The notes: generated by a model not told the origin, from the letters alone. DNA of 64,000 bases from Nymphaea colorata (GCF_008831285.2 NC_045141.1:16292106-16356105), one strand, 5' to 3'; shown: positions 22,913 to 35,746, counted from the first letter of the stretch. Numbers and translations are program-made.

Positions 22913-25764
22913 GTGTTGCGGTATTTTTTTCAACCTTTTGTGTTTTTCAAGATCTTTCCTCGAAGAAGCTGATTGGAGCAAGTAAGATGTATCACGGCTT
23001 GTACTACTTTCATCATTCAACCTCTCATGCTATGCTTAGTAGGACACTTGACCACTCACCTTGGCATATTCGTCTTGGACACCTTTTTAATGAAAGACTT
23101 TTTCAATTATCTAAAGACCATAATTTCATCTTTTATAATAGCAACTATGTTTGTGATGCATGTTATCGTGCCAAAATGACTCGTTTGCCTTTTTTGGACA
23201 ATTATACTAAGAGTTCATTTCCTTTTGAACTTATTCATGTAGACATGAGTGGCTATGTCACACCATCACTCACTGGTGCACACTATTTCCTTACCATTGT
23301 TAATGACTATTCATGATGCACATTGATTTATTTGATGAAATTCAAATCTGAAACTTATTATTCTTGTCAAGTTTTGTAACATTGTCAAAAGTCAGTGTCA
23401 AATTCCTGATGAGAAAGTTTGCATAGACAATGGTAGTGAATTCCACTGTAACGTCATGCATCAATATTGCCATGATTGTGGGATAGAGCACCAACGCACT
23501 TGCGCTGGGATCCCTCAACAAAACGAGAGGACTGAGCATAGACACAAACACCTCCTAGAAGTTGCTTGAGGATTGGGTTTCCAAGGCAATCTACCCATTA
23601 CTTTTTGGGGTAAATGTATTCTTACTGCTATCATCTCATCAATAGAATGCCGACCTCACTCCTTGATAACAAGAGTCCTTACGAGATGCTTTTCAACCAC
23701 ATACCAAAATGTGAACATCTTAGAAGCTTCAGTTGTCTTTGTTATGCTCGTTATGTTGGTCTACCTAATGATAAATTTATGTCTAGAACTAGGCACTGCA
23801 TGTTTGTTGGCTATCCTTATAGTCAACATGGATATAAAGTTTATGATCTCGACATTAAGAAAACTTTCACTAGCCGACATGTTAGGTTTCATGAAAATAT
23901 TTTCCCATTTCAAAGTAACACTATGCCTACCACAACACCTCAACCAGTGTTACAAGATCACATCATTGATGAGGCTACTATACTACATAGCTCTCCAACT
24001 ACTAGTTCCAATGTACCCACCAACCATGCATCAATGGAAGAAACACCATCAAATAGTCATGACAACACCATCCACTATACCCAAGACAACACAACTGTGC
24101 CCGGCCACCTACCTCTTCGTTGCTCCACCTGACCTCACCATCACTTTAATTACCTCTTGGATTTCGTGTGCAATGCTTCTAGAACTCATCCCACATCTCG
24201 TGATATGGCTTTATATCCTATTCATGAATATCATCCCTTTTCTAAGTTTTGTCACTCTCATCGTGCTTTTCTGAGTTTCCTATTATGTGAAAAGGAACCT
24301 ACAAGTTTCAATGATGCCTCCTTAAATCTGCACTAGCAAACAACTATGGCTGAAGAAATTCCTGCCCTAGAAGACAATGGCACTTAGGAGATGATTGACT
24401 TGCTTGTCAACAAACGTACCATTGGTTGCAAATGAGTCTATAAAATCAAGTGACGTCCTGATAGTCCATCAATCGCTACGAAGCTCGACTCATTGCTCAA
24501 AGATATACCCAGATCAAGGGTTTGGATTATCATGATACATTTACCGATGTTGCCAAACTCGTCACTATGCATTGTCTCCTTTCTCTTGCTACCATCTTGG
24601 GTTGAGAATTATCTCAGTTTGACATTTGCAATGTCTTCATTCATGGTGAACGTGATGACGAAATCTACATGGAACTCCCACCTGGAGTCCTTCGCAAAGG
24701 GGGGCGTCAAGTTTGTTTGTTCAAAAATCGTAATATGATGGGCTCAAACAATCATCAAGAAACTAATTCATTAATTGGCACATGCTTTATAAGCCACATG
24801 ACTTACCCAATCCAAGGCCGACTATACTTTATTTACTTATCGCACTAAGTCAATTATTATAATTGTGTTAATATGTGTTGATGACATTATTGTTGCAGGT
24901 AATCATGGTACACATATAGCATCTCTAAAACAATTTTTAAGAACTCAGCTCCACATCAAAGATTTGAGCTATTTAAAATATTTTCTTGGAATTGAAGTCA
25001 CAAGGTCACCCCAAGGGGTATTTGTAAGCCAGAGAAAATATACATTAGACATTCTTACAGATGTAGGCCTTCTTGGAGCTAGCCTATGTGAATTTTCAAT
25101 TGACCAAAAACTTTGGTTGACTGTGAACAAAGGCGAACCTCTTAAAGATCCCTCAAAACACCAGAGATTTGTAGGATGTCTCATATGCTTAACTGTTACT
25201 TGTCCTCACATGGTATATTCTGTAAAAACTTTGAGTCAGTTCATGCAAACATCGCGTAAACTTCATCTTGATGCAGCAGTTTGTGTCTTAAGATATCTAA
25301 AGGCCACTACAGGGTATGAAATCTTGCTATCATTAAAAAGTGAAATTCAACTTGAAGGTTATTGTGATTCAGATTGTGCAGGTAAACCAATGACACAAAA
25401 GTCCACCTTTGGTTATCTTGTCATGATTGGACAAAATCCGGTTTACAGTGGCACGTTTATCTGTAGAAGTTGAGTATGGATCTATGACATCTACTACATG
25501 CAAACTCATTTGGTTGAAGGCATTACTTGAAGAGCTTGGCTTTAAACATGAAAGCCCATGCAATTACATTGTGGCAATCAAGCTGCACTTCGCATCGCCT
25601 CAAATCTAGTATTTCATAAATGGACCAAGCATACCGAGTTCGATTGTCATCTAATTCGAGAAAAAATGCAAGCTAGGTTCATCAGGACTGCATACATTCC
25701 TACAAAGATGCAAATTGCCGACATATTTACAAAAGCATTAGAAAAGAACCAGTTCAAGTTTTAG
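22913..25764 (+). pseudogene. Element 1 pol remains: integrase, reverse transcriptase, RNase H
   Basis: The integrase zinc region (H-H-C-C: SPWHIRLGH ... YVCDACYRAKM) is at about 23050-23175; the integrase core follows with many stops. Reverse transcriptase pieces run from about 24360 (WEMIDLL-like, with stops) to the catalytic box at 24870 (CVDDIIVAG, with the canonical Tyr replaced by Cys). RNase H pieces include CDSDCAGKP near 25370 and the C-terminal [10 protein letters not shown] near 25720. Multiple stops and frameshifts make it inactive. Confidence 0.88.
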
Positions 25765-25814
25765 TGTCCAAGTTGGGCGTTACAGACCTCCACACACATC
25801 AACTTGAAGGGGAG

Positions 25815-26040
25815 TGTCAGGTGACTATCCAGGAGCATGATCCACCTTAATTGGAACCTCTCAATTCTTATTGTGTACATTTCTTGTATGGGAATTAGAA
25901 ATTCTCACTTTCCTTATATGTTCTAAGGTTCCGTTTAAGTTTACAATGTCTATATTGTAAGGTCTGTAACTTTACAACTTGGTTTTGATACAATGTGAAT
26001 TTTGCAACCCACATGAAAACGAGAATGGTAAAGAAGAAAG
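25815..26040 (+). repeat. 3' LTR of element 1
   Basis: It begins TGTCAGGTGACTATCC directly after the purine tract at 25807-25814. The right edge is taken at the 22-bp word shared with all other copies of this junction (CGAGAATGG near 26023) and is uncertain by some bases. The DNA to the right is the 3' flank of CYP82 copy 2. Confidence 0.7.
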
Positions 26041-26747
26041 CTAAGAATAACTTCCTTTTCTCTTTCTCTTTGACGTGGCTTTTTTGGCTGCGAACAGGAA
26101 TGTAGATTGGTTCTTCACCAACTTTGTCTTCAATCTGCTTAACTGGATCTGGTCAAAAGATTTGGATCCGATTACTGGTCAGATTCGAATTTTGGCGTAC
26201 AGCTTCACAGTCGAACCCAAACACAGGTTTCATATAATCTTGATCATTGGACAAAAATGGAAAAAATTAAAAACCAATAAATTTCGTCGCATCGTTAGCC
26301 ATATATATCGATTTCAGATGCATTTGATCTTTCTCTTTTGTAATGTCCAAACTAAATGACATGATTGGCGATCGACCAGCTGTTTGTTAATTAAACTATG
26401 TAAGCCAAAGATATCACATTGCCTTGACCATCTACCAATTTAATAAGTTCATCCAGGGCAACGAATTAGACATACATACGTAGGTCATTGTAACATACAA
26501 GTCATATATGTTGTAATAATATGACCTCTAACTTGTGCTTTCGTCTGAATAACTTTTTCAGGCGGTGGGCTTCAAGTCCTCCCTGCTCACCGGGATTTTT
26601 CCGCTCACGGTATTGTTAATGATTCAAATACAGATAAAAAAAATAAAAAGACAATAAGAGATATTTCTTTTTAATAAAATACCAAATATCTTACATTTCG
26701 GTATACTCGGCGGCTAACTTTCTCTCTCACATAATATCTCGACCTAG
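26041..26747. other. 3' flank of CYP82 copy 2
   Basis: Almost base-for-base the same as 5889-6595. No independent gene is seen; it probably includes the P450 3' UTR. Confidence 0.6.
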
Positions 26748-29257
26748 CTAGCTGTAAAGGGAGTCAGGGAGGCGTGGGGAGAGGAGAACATGAAGCATAG
26801 TTGTTCGCCCAAAAGCCTTGGACTCTTCAAACACGGTTTCCGGATGCAGCTCCATGTCAAAGCTGTGGAGAAGACGGGCGAGCACAATGTATACTGACCG
26901 CAATGAAAATGAAATTCCCGGGCACACCCTGCGCCCCGATCCAAACGGAATCAACTGGAAATGCTGGCCCCCAACATCCACATCACTTTCCAAAAATCTC
27001 TCCGGCTGAAACTCGGCGTGGTCCGGCCACACCCTCGGGTCACGCTGTATCTTCCATGCATTGACCACTAGCATGGTGCCGGCCGGAACGCCAAAGCCAC
27101 CAATTTGGCAGTCCTCCCTGGCTTCTCTTGGAGGCAGCAATGGTGTCGGTGGGCGAAGTCTGAAACTCTCCTTGACAACTGCTTGAAGATACACCAATTT
27201 GCTGATATCGGATTCATCCACAATCCTGCCTTTGCCGACTGCTTTGTCCAACTCATCTTGGGCCTTCTTCAGTGCTTGGGGATTGAGTAACAGCAAGTGT
27301 AATGTCTGGATCAAGGTGGCGGATGTGGTATCGTTACCCCCAATTATCATTGCCTGAAAAGAGGTAAAAAAAAAAAAACTTTTATGTCAATTATTCAAGC
27401 ATTCCATTCAAGGGCATTTAACAACAGGAATAGTAACTCCGTTCCAAAGATTAGAACAAATTCATATGACGTTAAAATGTATGAATTTGCTCCAATGTGC
27501 CCAATCTTTTGTACATATTCATGAAATAATGTGTTAAACGTTTTTGTACCAAACGCCCCCTAAAGTTCTTGTTTTTGTATTCACTTTTATCATATGGAAA
27601 GGTGAAACCTCCTCATGGCTCAACGACTCTGAAATTCGAGTGAATTTTTCAAACTCAAGCAAATATGTTGAAAGTAAATTTGACGAGAGTAGAGAAATCT
27701 CAATCGATCACTTTCTAATCCGTTGAAATTATGAAAAGGTAACTCAATGGGTCCATTTGATTAAGTAATCGTTTTTACTATTTGACAATTTTCATTATTT
27801 TAATAATTATTGTTTATTTTCCCAATCAGTTGATCCATTCAAATAGTTTATTTTATTTTTATACCTTGCAAGCTATAATTTTTCTCAAATTGTTGTTCTT
27901 TTTTCTTGTCAAATGCTTTTTAATATTCTAGTATTGAAAAAAAGCAAAACCGATTTGGTTCAGTTTCTGAAGACTTTCTATATCTTTAAGAAAAAAAAAT
28001 TAATTCAAAAATTCATTTCAATTAGAAGGCTGCCACAAGATTTTGAGGAGAATTAACATACTTTTCCATTTTAGAATTTGTCAGCTTCAAACTAGCCTTT
28101 TTCATCGTACTTATTCAAAACCAGCTTCATATATTTTGAACTTGTATAAGATGATTCCTTAACAAATCTAGCACCTAAAGGTTTGGTATTTATTAAATTT
28201 TTATACGTACCTAATTGCGTATTCCAACCCACCAACCCCGTATGAATATTCATACCAAAATTGGAAATACGAAGGCAACTCAACAAATAACAAATAAGGA
28301 ATGAGTTTTTACCAGTGCCGTCGTTTTCACCACCATGTCCGCATCCGTGTCATCCCCTACAAGTGACAGCAGGACATCGATGAAGTCATGGTCCCCCTCC
28401 CGGAAACCGGATAAGTTTTGCCGGCGATGCTCTGCCACGCAGCGGCCGATGAGAACGTCCAAATTCCCGGCCACCCTTTTCATGGCAGCGATACAGCCAT
28501 TGATGTCGAGAAACTCGAGAAAAGGAAGAAAATCCGACACCACGAAGGCCGCGAGAAGGTCCAGCATCTCCCTCGTGCAGTGCGCTGTCTCTCGTGCCTT
28601 CGAGTCGTCCTCCGAGCCTCCCACGACGTAGCCAACCCCTGCGACAGTTCGGGTCACCATGTTGAAGGTGAGCTCGCTCAGCAACTTTCTCACCTCCAAT
28701 TTCACGGGCCGCTGCTGGTTGTTCTGCCAGAGAGTGTGGATGTGGTTTACTCGAGCGCCGATTTCCGACTCGCGGACTTGTTTGAAGGATTCGATCCGCC
28801 GGTTGGAAAGCATCTCGAGCGTGGTGATCTTCCTCATCTGGCGCCAGTAGTCTCCGTAAGGGGCGAAGCCGAACATGGTGGAATCGTAGGCCAGATGCTT
28901 CGTGGCACTGTTCCTAGGCCTGTTGGAGAAGGCGAGATCGCTGGTGGTGAAGCACTCCTTCGCCATCTCCCAGCTGCTGACCACGAGCACCCGGCGGAAG
29001 CCCAATTGGAGCATCATGGCAGGGCCGTATTTGTCGGCGAGTTCACCGTAGATCTCATGCAGCGAACGAGATTTGTCGAAGAGCAGATGCAAGTGGCCGA
29101 TGATGGGGAGGCGGCCTGGAGGAGTCGGAAGATCAGGTGCAGAGCCAGCTCTCCTTCTCTTGACCGTAAACAGCGTCAAGAGCTTGAAGAAGAGGAGGAG
29201 GCAGAATAGTGTGGCAGAAAGGAGAGGAAAATCTGGGAAGCGTGGAAGGAGAGCCAT
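26748..29257 (-). CDS. CYP82-family cytochrome P450, copy 2, two exons, intact
   Basis: Exons 29257-28313 and 27353-26748 join in phase 0 to 516 aa. The C-terminal 201 residues (I-helix GGNDTT, ExxR, PERF, haem Cys459) are identical to copy 1. Differences from copy 1 lie in exon 1: Phe23, Leu27, Thr28, Leu43, Gln84, Arg115 and Val208. The conserved Arg115 in FSNRPRN makes this copy look closer to the family norm than copy 1. The intron is also almost identical to that of copy 1. The gene sits between the end of element 1 and block B copy 2. Same expected role as copy 1: ER-anchored hydroxylase of specialised metabolism, substrate unknown. Confidence 0.94.
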
Positions 29258-29324
29258 GTCGATCTGGTTATTGGAGCAAGCGTTGGTGCAGCGACGCTTG
29301 TTGTAATTAAAGATGAACTGTCTT

Positions 29325-29330
29325 CTTATA
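29325..29330 (-). promoter_or_regulatory. Candidate TATA box, CYP82 copy 2
   Basis: TATAAG on the minus strand about 70 bp upstream of the ATG, in the same conserved context as in copies 1 and 3. Confidence 0.55.
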
Positions 29331-29901
29331 ACGATGACAAGTGCAAGGTAGTGGCTTTCAGACGAGAGAAAGTTGAGTGGTCGGTATGCATTAAGGGATG
29401 GATATTTTGGTTATTGTTTTTTATTTTTTATTTTTGTTTTATATATATTTTTTAATGAATTAAAGATATTTTAGTCATTAATTAACATAATTGCATTATA
29501 GCACACATAACTAGGTTCGCAGCGGTATATATATATATATATATATGCTACAGCTACATGGCTAGAGGTAGGAATCTTTTTGTGCTGGATGCCGTTACGT
29601 AGGAAGCAGCGTCGTTCACGGGCCCCCACCTTGTCTATGCGAAGAAGGTTCTCTGGTTCATTTTCGCCGCTTTGGTGATTGGTCGGGCCATGCCGGATGG
29701 AGTACTTTCGAAATGTTTTAAAAAAGTAATGTTTATTTTAGTAACTTTTTCATAATTTTTTACCTTTTTAAAATGGTTTTCAATTGTAAACAGACTATTT
29801 TAGTCATTGCATATCATCACGATGCACAGTTTCTTGCGCATAAAAGTGTATTTAAAATTAATTGTTCACAGAGCCATAGATATAACCAGCTTCACATCCT
29901 A
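29331..29901. other. Upstream region of CYP82 copy 2
   Basis: No gene. The first 80 bp match the promoter of copy 3 closely (53554-53640). The stretch 29590-29900 matches 9695-10080 upstream of copy 1. A TA microsatellite lies at about 29527-29546. Confidence 0.6.
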
Positions 29902-31625
29902 ACAATGAGCCCTCTTTCTCTTGCCTTAATCTTCACTAATGACAAAGAAACAAATTGAAAAAAAAAACCCAAACAATAATGCAAGCATTCTCTTTCTCAT
30001 TCTCTTTTTTGTCTCACTTTTTCATCTCTCTAATGGCTTCAAAAACGAGTGGCAAACAAGAACTCTTCCTCTCCTTTTCACCATTTCTCCTCAAGAAGCA
30101 CTCACAAAGAAGAAGAAGTTTCAAAGCGCACTCCACACTTAAAAAAAAATGGGGCTGGCTCTGTTCTTTAAGGCTTTAAGCCCTTGTTGGAAACTTTTAG
30201 ATTTAGTCCACAAAATTACTTGAATTGCCCCTTTTCAGATTTTCTTCAAGCAAAGGAGAATCTCCTTTTCTTTTACTTTTTGGCTTGAGCATTGATCCTC
30301 CACTTGGAAGGGATCCAACTTGAAAAATTTCTCTCAGTTTTTTGTTTTTTTTTCTTCCAGTTATTTTGGATGTACATACCCATCAAATTTGCACTCTCCA
30401 TGATGGACATATAGATTTTTCACTAATTAAAAAAATAGTTTTGTTCTGATGCAATAAAAGGACAGTTTAGTTGTTTTAGCAATTAGCAATTGAGGAAAAG
30501 AAAGCAAAAGTTTTCCCAAGCGCTTCACAAATATGATGTCTTGCCTATATCCACAATGAACCTGTGATTCTCATTCCAATGGCCAAATTTACACAAGTTT
30601 CAAGTACAATGACTTCTCTTTCCATTTGAGATGTTAAACTATTTTTTGTTAAGATTATGATAACTTGCCATTTCTTTAGGTAAAATTTTAGATTTGTTGG
30701 AAATAAAATATTGGCACTTGTTCAAGTTTCAAACCCATAAATGTTGGCACTTTTTCTGTTTCTACCATGTTCTTCCCTCATTACCTATTGTTTCCTAAAT
30801 ATAGCATAAGATTTGTTCCAAAAGAAAAATCTTCCTCAACATGCCTGTTACCTAGATTGAATCTAATGGTCCATACATACTGCTCGCTTAAGAAGGCAGA
30901 AGTATTGAATTTATTTGCCTGAATTAAATGACTGCTTTGGAATTGAGTTTATACATTATTGGTTCATGTATATAAAGGTATTGGTTGCTATATAATTTTG
31001 TGGAAATTCATGATGATGTATTACTGAATGTTGTTTTTGTGCCATACCCTTGAGGGGTCTTTTGGTGATAGTAATATATTGTTATTATCTCATGAATCTG
31101 CCCCAGAAAAAGAGCAAGGTTTATAAAATATTGTAACAAGTGTTTCATGAATTTACACCATTTTTTAGGGCAGATTTACATGCACAGACATTGTGTTACT
31201 ATTGCCAAAAGATTTTTAAGGAAGTCTGATCAGCCTTATAACCACAAATTTCTTGGGAAAAACTATATTCTAGTATGGCTCTTGGGTACAAAAATTTCCA
31301 ATCGCCAAACTATTGGGCTTTGTTTAGATAATGCTTTTAAATGGCCATTTTTCATTTTCTAAAATATAAGTTATTGGTTGAAACTAAAACCGTTCTATAT
31401 GTAATCTCGAATGAAATGCAGCTTGCATAATCAGATTGATACATTGAGAAATCATAATGAGTTGTTAATTTCCTGAGTTAATTAATTAGGTTCAGTTATT
31501 TTATTTGTAGAGGTCAGTCATTTTTATTCTCTTGTTTGCAGTTAATAAGTCCTCATGGTTCAAGTACAAGCTATAAAGAAGCAGAATGCTTTTTTATGAG
31601 CAAGCTATGGTTTCTTCATCAAATG

Positions 31626-31705
<80 letters not shown>

Positions 31706-33535
31706 TATCAAAGAACAGAAGAAAAGGTTTGAAAAGGCTGCCACCTGTCAGAATGTTCATTGCTACTCTGCCGTTGCAGCCATTCCATATTCCCTAATTG
31801 TTTTTCTTTTTCGCATACAACTAGAAGAGTCACCTTATGTGACCCTTAGATGCCCTAACTAGTTCCGTTCATCACCTCTCACTTTGTTTCTGTGTCCTTG
31901 ATCTTTTCTGCTTAAGCCTGCTTCGTTTTGTAACTTTCCTCAGAGTCGGCAGTGAAGTGTAACAGGTGAAATTGAAAGTGAAGTGGTTCGTACGTGCATT
32001 TACTCTATGTTACATAATTTGTTCTATTAGTACATATAGAAACTTAATTTGGCAGTACTGCTTTATCATTTTTTTATTTTGGGTGTGTTGCGCTTTGTGT
32101 CTGGTAGCTGTGCTTTTGTAGTTTTTCTTTCTCCTTCTCTAAATACAGACCTATGATCGCCATGATCACTAGCACGATGCCATTGCAACATTGCAGAAAC
32201 TGCAAGCTACACCTCAGCTGAAGTCTCACAGAGGCCCTCCCACCAAGAAAATTTTTTGTTTACAACATCAAGAAGTAAATCTTCAACCTGCTTCCATCTG
32301 CAAAGATAGTAAAATGAATTCCCTTTCCTCGGTTTCTTCTTTGCGTCCGCAGGGGCAATGGGTTGGTCAATGCCGTCTGCGCCCTCACGCTGCTCACTAA
32401 TGCGTCTTTCCTACCGCTCTCTCTGCAAGAGGCGTAAATAAGAGAGAGTGGCAGCGACGGAGCCATAAATTCTTGGTTTCAAAGGCCGAACTACAGTTGT
32501 TAAGGGCGAAACCATAGTTTTTCAACATTTATATACACATTAAACTAAAGTAATTAATTTTTAAATACATATAAATTTTTGAATTTTTTCATATCTAAAG
32601 AGAGCCAAGCCCTTCTGCCTCCGTTCTCTTCAACGGGCACCGACGGATAGTCATGACCCTGAGGCTAGTTTGAACTTGCAGCCACAACCACTATCTAAAT
32701 AACTAGTTCTCAGCTCCTACCTAATTAACCTGAGTTCGGTGTGAAGCAGTGCTACGAAAATCAGATAGCTTGGTTGGTTGCTCGATGGAGGCAGATAGCT
32801 TGGATCAAACATCTGTCCTACGTCAAAAATTTAGACATGAATTTCTTGGGAACGGTGATCGGGGTTCTCGGTTTTCAATGCTCAGGATGCCAATTGTACA
32901 TCATCAACAGAGAAAAGCAAAACAAGTTGATTTATGCGATCACGTAGCGAGCAAGGTCTTCACGATAAAGTTACTTTCCTATGCATTTTTTGTGCAAGCT
33001 TTGAAAGTAAAACGTGTCTTCTTGAATTGGCTTGTTTGATGTTCATTTGAATTGGCAAAAAATATATATTACATATAATATATAATTTTTTAAGTATTAA
33101 AAATATATGTAGCATAAATTTTGAAAACCTCAAAAACAATAAAAATAAAAAAACAATGACGGCACCTTTATCTTTGTCAGGTGAAGCGAACAAGTAAAAA
33201 ACGGTCGGGCGAAGAATGTCTCATTTAGACAAATCTGCGAACAAGAATCTGTAAATACAAAATTTAAAATGGAAAAAATAAAACGATTGTGTAGAACATT
33301 CTTTTATTAAACTATCAAAATATTCTTCCTCTTTTACTGGGTACTGTGAGACCAACACACGTGACTTTCTCTCTTTAGAAGGGTCCCTCTTTTACTGGGT
33401 ACAGTGCACCCGACACACGTGACTTTCTCTCTTTATAAGGAGGCGTGTAATGGACGATAAGCTGTTGGCATCGTTCCTCACATCTCCTACAAGTAAGGAG
33501 ATAAATTAAGAGAGAGGAAAAGAGAAGATTATCAC
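29902..33535. repeat. Block B, second copy
   Basis: Collinear with 12081-15960, with small indels. No gene is seen. It contains a TA microsatellite of about 37 units at 31629-31703 where the first copy has only a few units (near 13865). Confidence 0.75.
31629..31703. repeat. TA microsatellite, about 37 units
   Basis: Pure TA/AT run. The matching place in the first copy of block B holds only about five units, so expansion occurred after the duplication. Confidence 0.95.
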
Positions 33536-33827
33536 CAGTGGATCCTGCACTGGTGGTGAAGGAGAAGGTGAGAATTGAGTAGCTAGCAAGCAGTCGGAGC
33601 AGGCGCTCTATCAGGGCCGGCGCATCCGGATTCTTTGCACATAGTCGTGCTGCTACCTCTCCAGATGTAAGCGGTGTTCGTCCGTCTCCCTTACTAGCTT
33701 CCGCCATCACCTCTAAGATGCCCAGCTCCATAGCAGCCCTACGGGCCATGGGCAGCACAGCAGCACTCGCCAGTTGCCACGCTGATAGGCATGCTTACTC
33801 TTCCAACTCACTGCTGGTTCTCATAAA
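33536..33827 (-). pseudogene. O-methyltransferase exon 1 fragment with nonsense mutation
   Basis: Matches exon 1 of the intact gene. The ATG at about 33825 is followed after nine codons by TAA, but the rest of the exon is open from an internal Met at 33758 (LPMARRAAMELGILEVMAEA) to the donor context GGTGATAATC. Exons 2-4 are absent; block B DNA follows instead. It is a relic. Confidence 0.85.
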
Positions 33828-33985
33828 ATCCCTTATCCTAATCTTCATAGGGAAGGCTACGAGGAGTCTTTTACTGTTAGGCTGTCACAGTTGCAGCAAT
33901 TTACTCAGCTTGGGCAACGTCATGGACGTTTGGAGTGAGGCTTTTTGAGGTATAGATTGCAAGGACACAGTTTTTGTATATATTT
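33828..33985. other. Block B DNA up to the element 2 insertion
   Basis: Matches 16370-16527. It ends with TATTT (33981-33985), the left target duplication of element 2. Confidence 0.75.
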
Positions 33986-34282
33986 TGTTGAAACGGTTCA
34001 ACAGGGGCTCGTTATGGCAATAGTATTCATGGTATTTTCATGATGAGTTGGATAGTATTACGTATATTAAAAGTTGCCCATCATGGATTGCGGTTAATTT
34101 TTCCTTTCATGATTCCTTGCTTTGTAACTGTTGTATTCACTCATGTTAAATAGTGGTTGTAGAGTGAAACAACAATATACAAAAAATATACAATACGGGC
34201 TCTCCCTTGCTTCTCATGGACGTAGGCATACATGCCGAACCACGTATATTCTTTGCTTTCTCATTCCTCTCCCTAATCTTTA
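33986..34282 (+). repeat. 5' LTR of element 2
   Basis: 297 bp, starts TGTTGAAACGG and ends ...CTAATCTTTA. It aligns along its full length with the 3' LTR. Confidence 0.92.
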
Positions 34283-34296
34283 CGGTACCAGAGCCA
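34283..34296 (+). other. Primer binding site of element 2
   Basis: CGGTACCAGAGCC directly follows the LTR. It is close to TGGTATCAGAGC, the complement of the initiator tRNA-Met 3' end used by most plant copia elements, with two changes. Confidence 0.75.
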
Positions 34297-34906
34297 GGTC
34301 AAAACGGCATTTATTTCATTGCGGGAGGCTGAGCAGAAATCAGAGTATATCTCTGTGATCGATTTGGGGGAAAGCCCCAATTTCTGGTAAAGGAGAATCG
34401 CGAACGCTGTTGGAGTACTCTGTTCTACTGTATATAGAGACTGTGATTTCCAGCAATATTCAAACAGGGGCACATTCTTCGTGGAGGCTCCGTTTGGGAC
34501 GATTTTTGGGGCGTCTCTTCCCCTTCATGTCATCGACCTTCAGTCCAAATTTCATGGCAAACGGAGGTCTGAGTGATTTTTTATGAATTTTTTAGTGAGA
34601 ACATACTATGTTCTACTATAAACAGAGACTGTGATTTCCAGAAATATTCAAACAGGAACACATTCTTTGTGGAGGCTCCATTGGGGCGTTCCTTCCCCTC
34701 CATCTTGTCGACCTTCAATCCGATTTTCAGGGTAAACGGAGGTCTGGGTGATTTTCTACGAATTTTTTAGTGTTGCTATATCCTGAGTATCGCCAGAAGG
34801 CTTCTACGAGACGTGCAACTGCAAATTCAGGAGGAAGCAGAGTTCTGTTCTTTTTCATCTAATTCTAGGTTGGTGCTATATTGGAAGTTCTTCTCATCAG
34901 GTTATC
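34297..34906 (+). other. Untranslated leader of element 2 with a tandem duplication
   Basis: About 190 bp are repeated: 34415-34600 and 34605-34775 share GAGACTGTGATTTCCAG, ACACATTCTT and CGGAGGTCTG words. No open frame of note precedes the gag ATG at 34907. Confidence 0.7.
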
Positions 34907-35746
34907 ATGGAAGATAGCTCTCAGTCACAAGGAGCAGGGGATTGGCCTCAGCAACAGTTGCAGGACAACGTCGATCTTGCACTCAAAATCACCACTGAAT
35001 CCTTAAATGGGTTTAATTATATTACATGGGCAAAATCTGCTAAACTTTTCCTAAGCGAAAAGTCTAGACTCGGTCACGTGACTGGCAGCAAAGCAAAACC
35101 TGGTAAGAATGGTCCGAAATTAGCTGAATGGGAATCAAACGACCACACTTTCATGTCATGGCTCTTGAATTCCATGGAGAAAAAAATTCCAAGTGGATTT
35201 TTTTTTCTTGAAACTGCCAAAGATGTGTGGGAGGCAACTCGTAATCTCCATAGCCAGCAGTACAATGTCGGTCGACATTTTCAATTAGCGCAAGAAATCA
35301 GCAAGCTCAAACAAGGGGATATGACCTTCACAGAATATCTTGGACAATTTGGCGCCTTATGGGATGAATGGGAATCCTATACCCCTGTAGCGGCTGACGT
35401 TGTTACTCTCCAGAAAATTCGAGAAGAAGAAAATTTTTTTCAGATGTTGGCTGGACTGAAACCTCAATATGAATCACTGTACAGTCAAGTTCTCATGTCA
35501 CCGGAAGTTTCCAAACTCAGCACCATCTGCTGCATCATTATGCGTGAGGAAACCCGACATCAAATCATGAATCCTTTTAACCCTGAGGACCACTCCCAAG
35601 CAGCGATGGTCTCCAAACAAAAGGACGTGAGTATGCCTTCTGGTTCTGGTTTTTTTAATTCCAAAGAAAAAAAGAAATTGTTTTGTACCTATTGCAAGAA
35701 AGAAAATATCACCAGAGAGAGATGTTGGAAGCTAAACAAAAAATGA
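34907..35746 (+). CDS. Element 2 gag
   Basis: 279 codons open. The N-terminal half carries the copia gag core (LNGFNYITWAKSAKLFL, DVWEATRNL, LKQGDMTFTEYLGQF). The C-terminal zinc knuckle is CTYCKKENITRERCW, where the histidine of the CX2CX4HX4C pattern is missing, so nucleic-acid binding is doubtful. The stop at 35744 separates gag from pol. Confidence 0.85.
   Translation: MEDSSQSQGAGDWPQQQLQDNVDLALKITTESLNGFNYITWAKSAKLFLSEKSRLGHVTGSKAKPGKNGPKLAEWESNDHTFMSWLLNSMEKKIPSGFFFLETAKDVWEATRNLHSQQYNVGRHFQLAQEISKLKQGDMTFTEYLGQFGALWDEWESYTPVAADVVTLQKIREEENFFQMLAGLKPQYESLYSQVLMSPEVSKLSTICCIIMREETRHQIMNPFNPEDHSQAAMVSKQKDVSMPSGSGFFNSKEKKKLFCTYCKKENITRERCWKLNKK

Larger units (their letters stand above)
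17265..26040 (+). mobile_element. Degenerate Ty1/copia retrotransposon, element 1, with nested insertions
   Basis: It carries gag, aspartic protease, integrase, reverse transcriptase and RNase H in copia order (protease and integrase before reverse transcriptase), all with stops or frameshifts. The right end has a polypurine tract (AGGGGAG) followed by an LTR starting TGTCAGG at 25815. The left end does not show a direct LTR; instead 17299-17513 carries LTR-like sequence in inverse orientation. Nested inside are a LINE scrap (17633-18013) and solo LTR X (19774-22912). A diverged copy in the same position relative to CYP82 is element 3, so the element was duplicated together with the genes. 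Confidence 0.85.
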
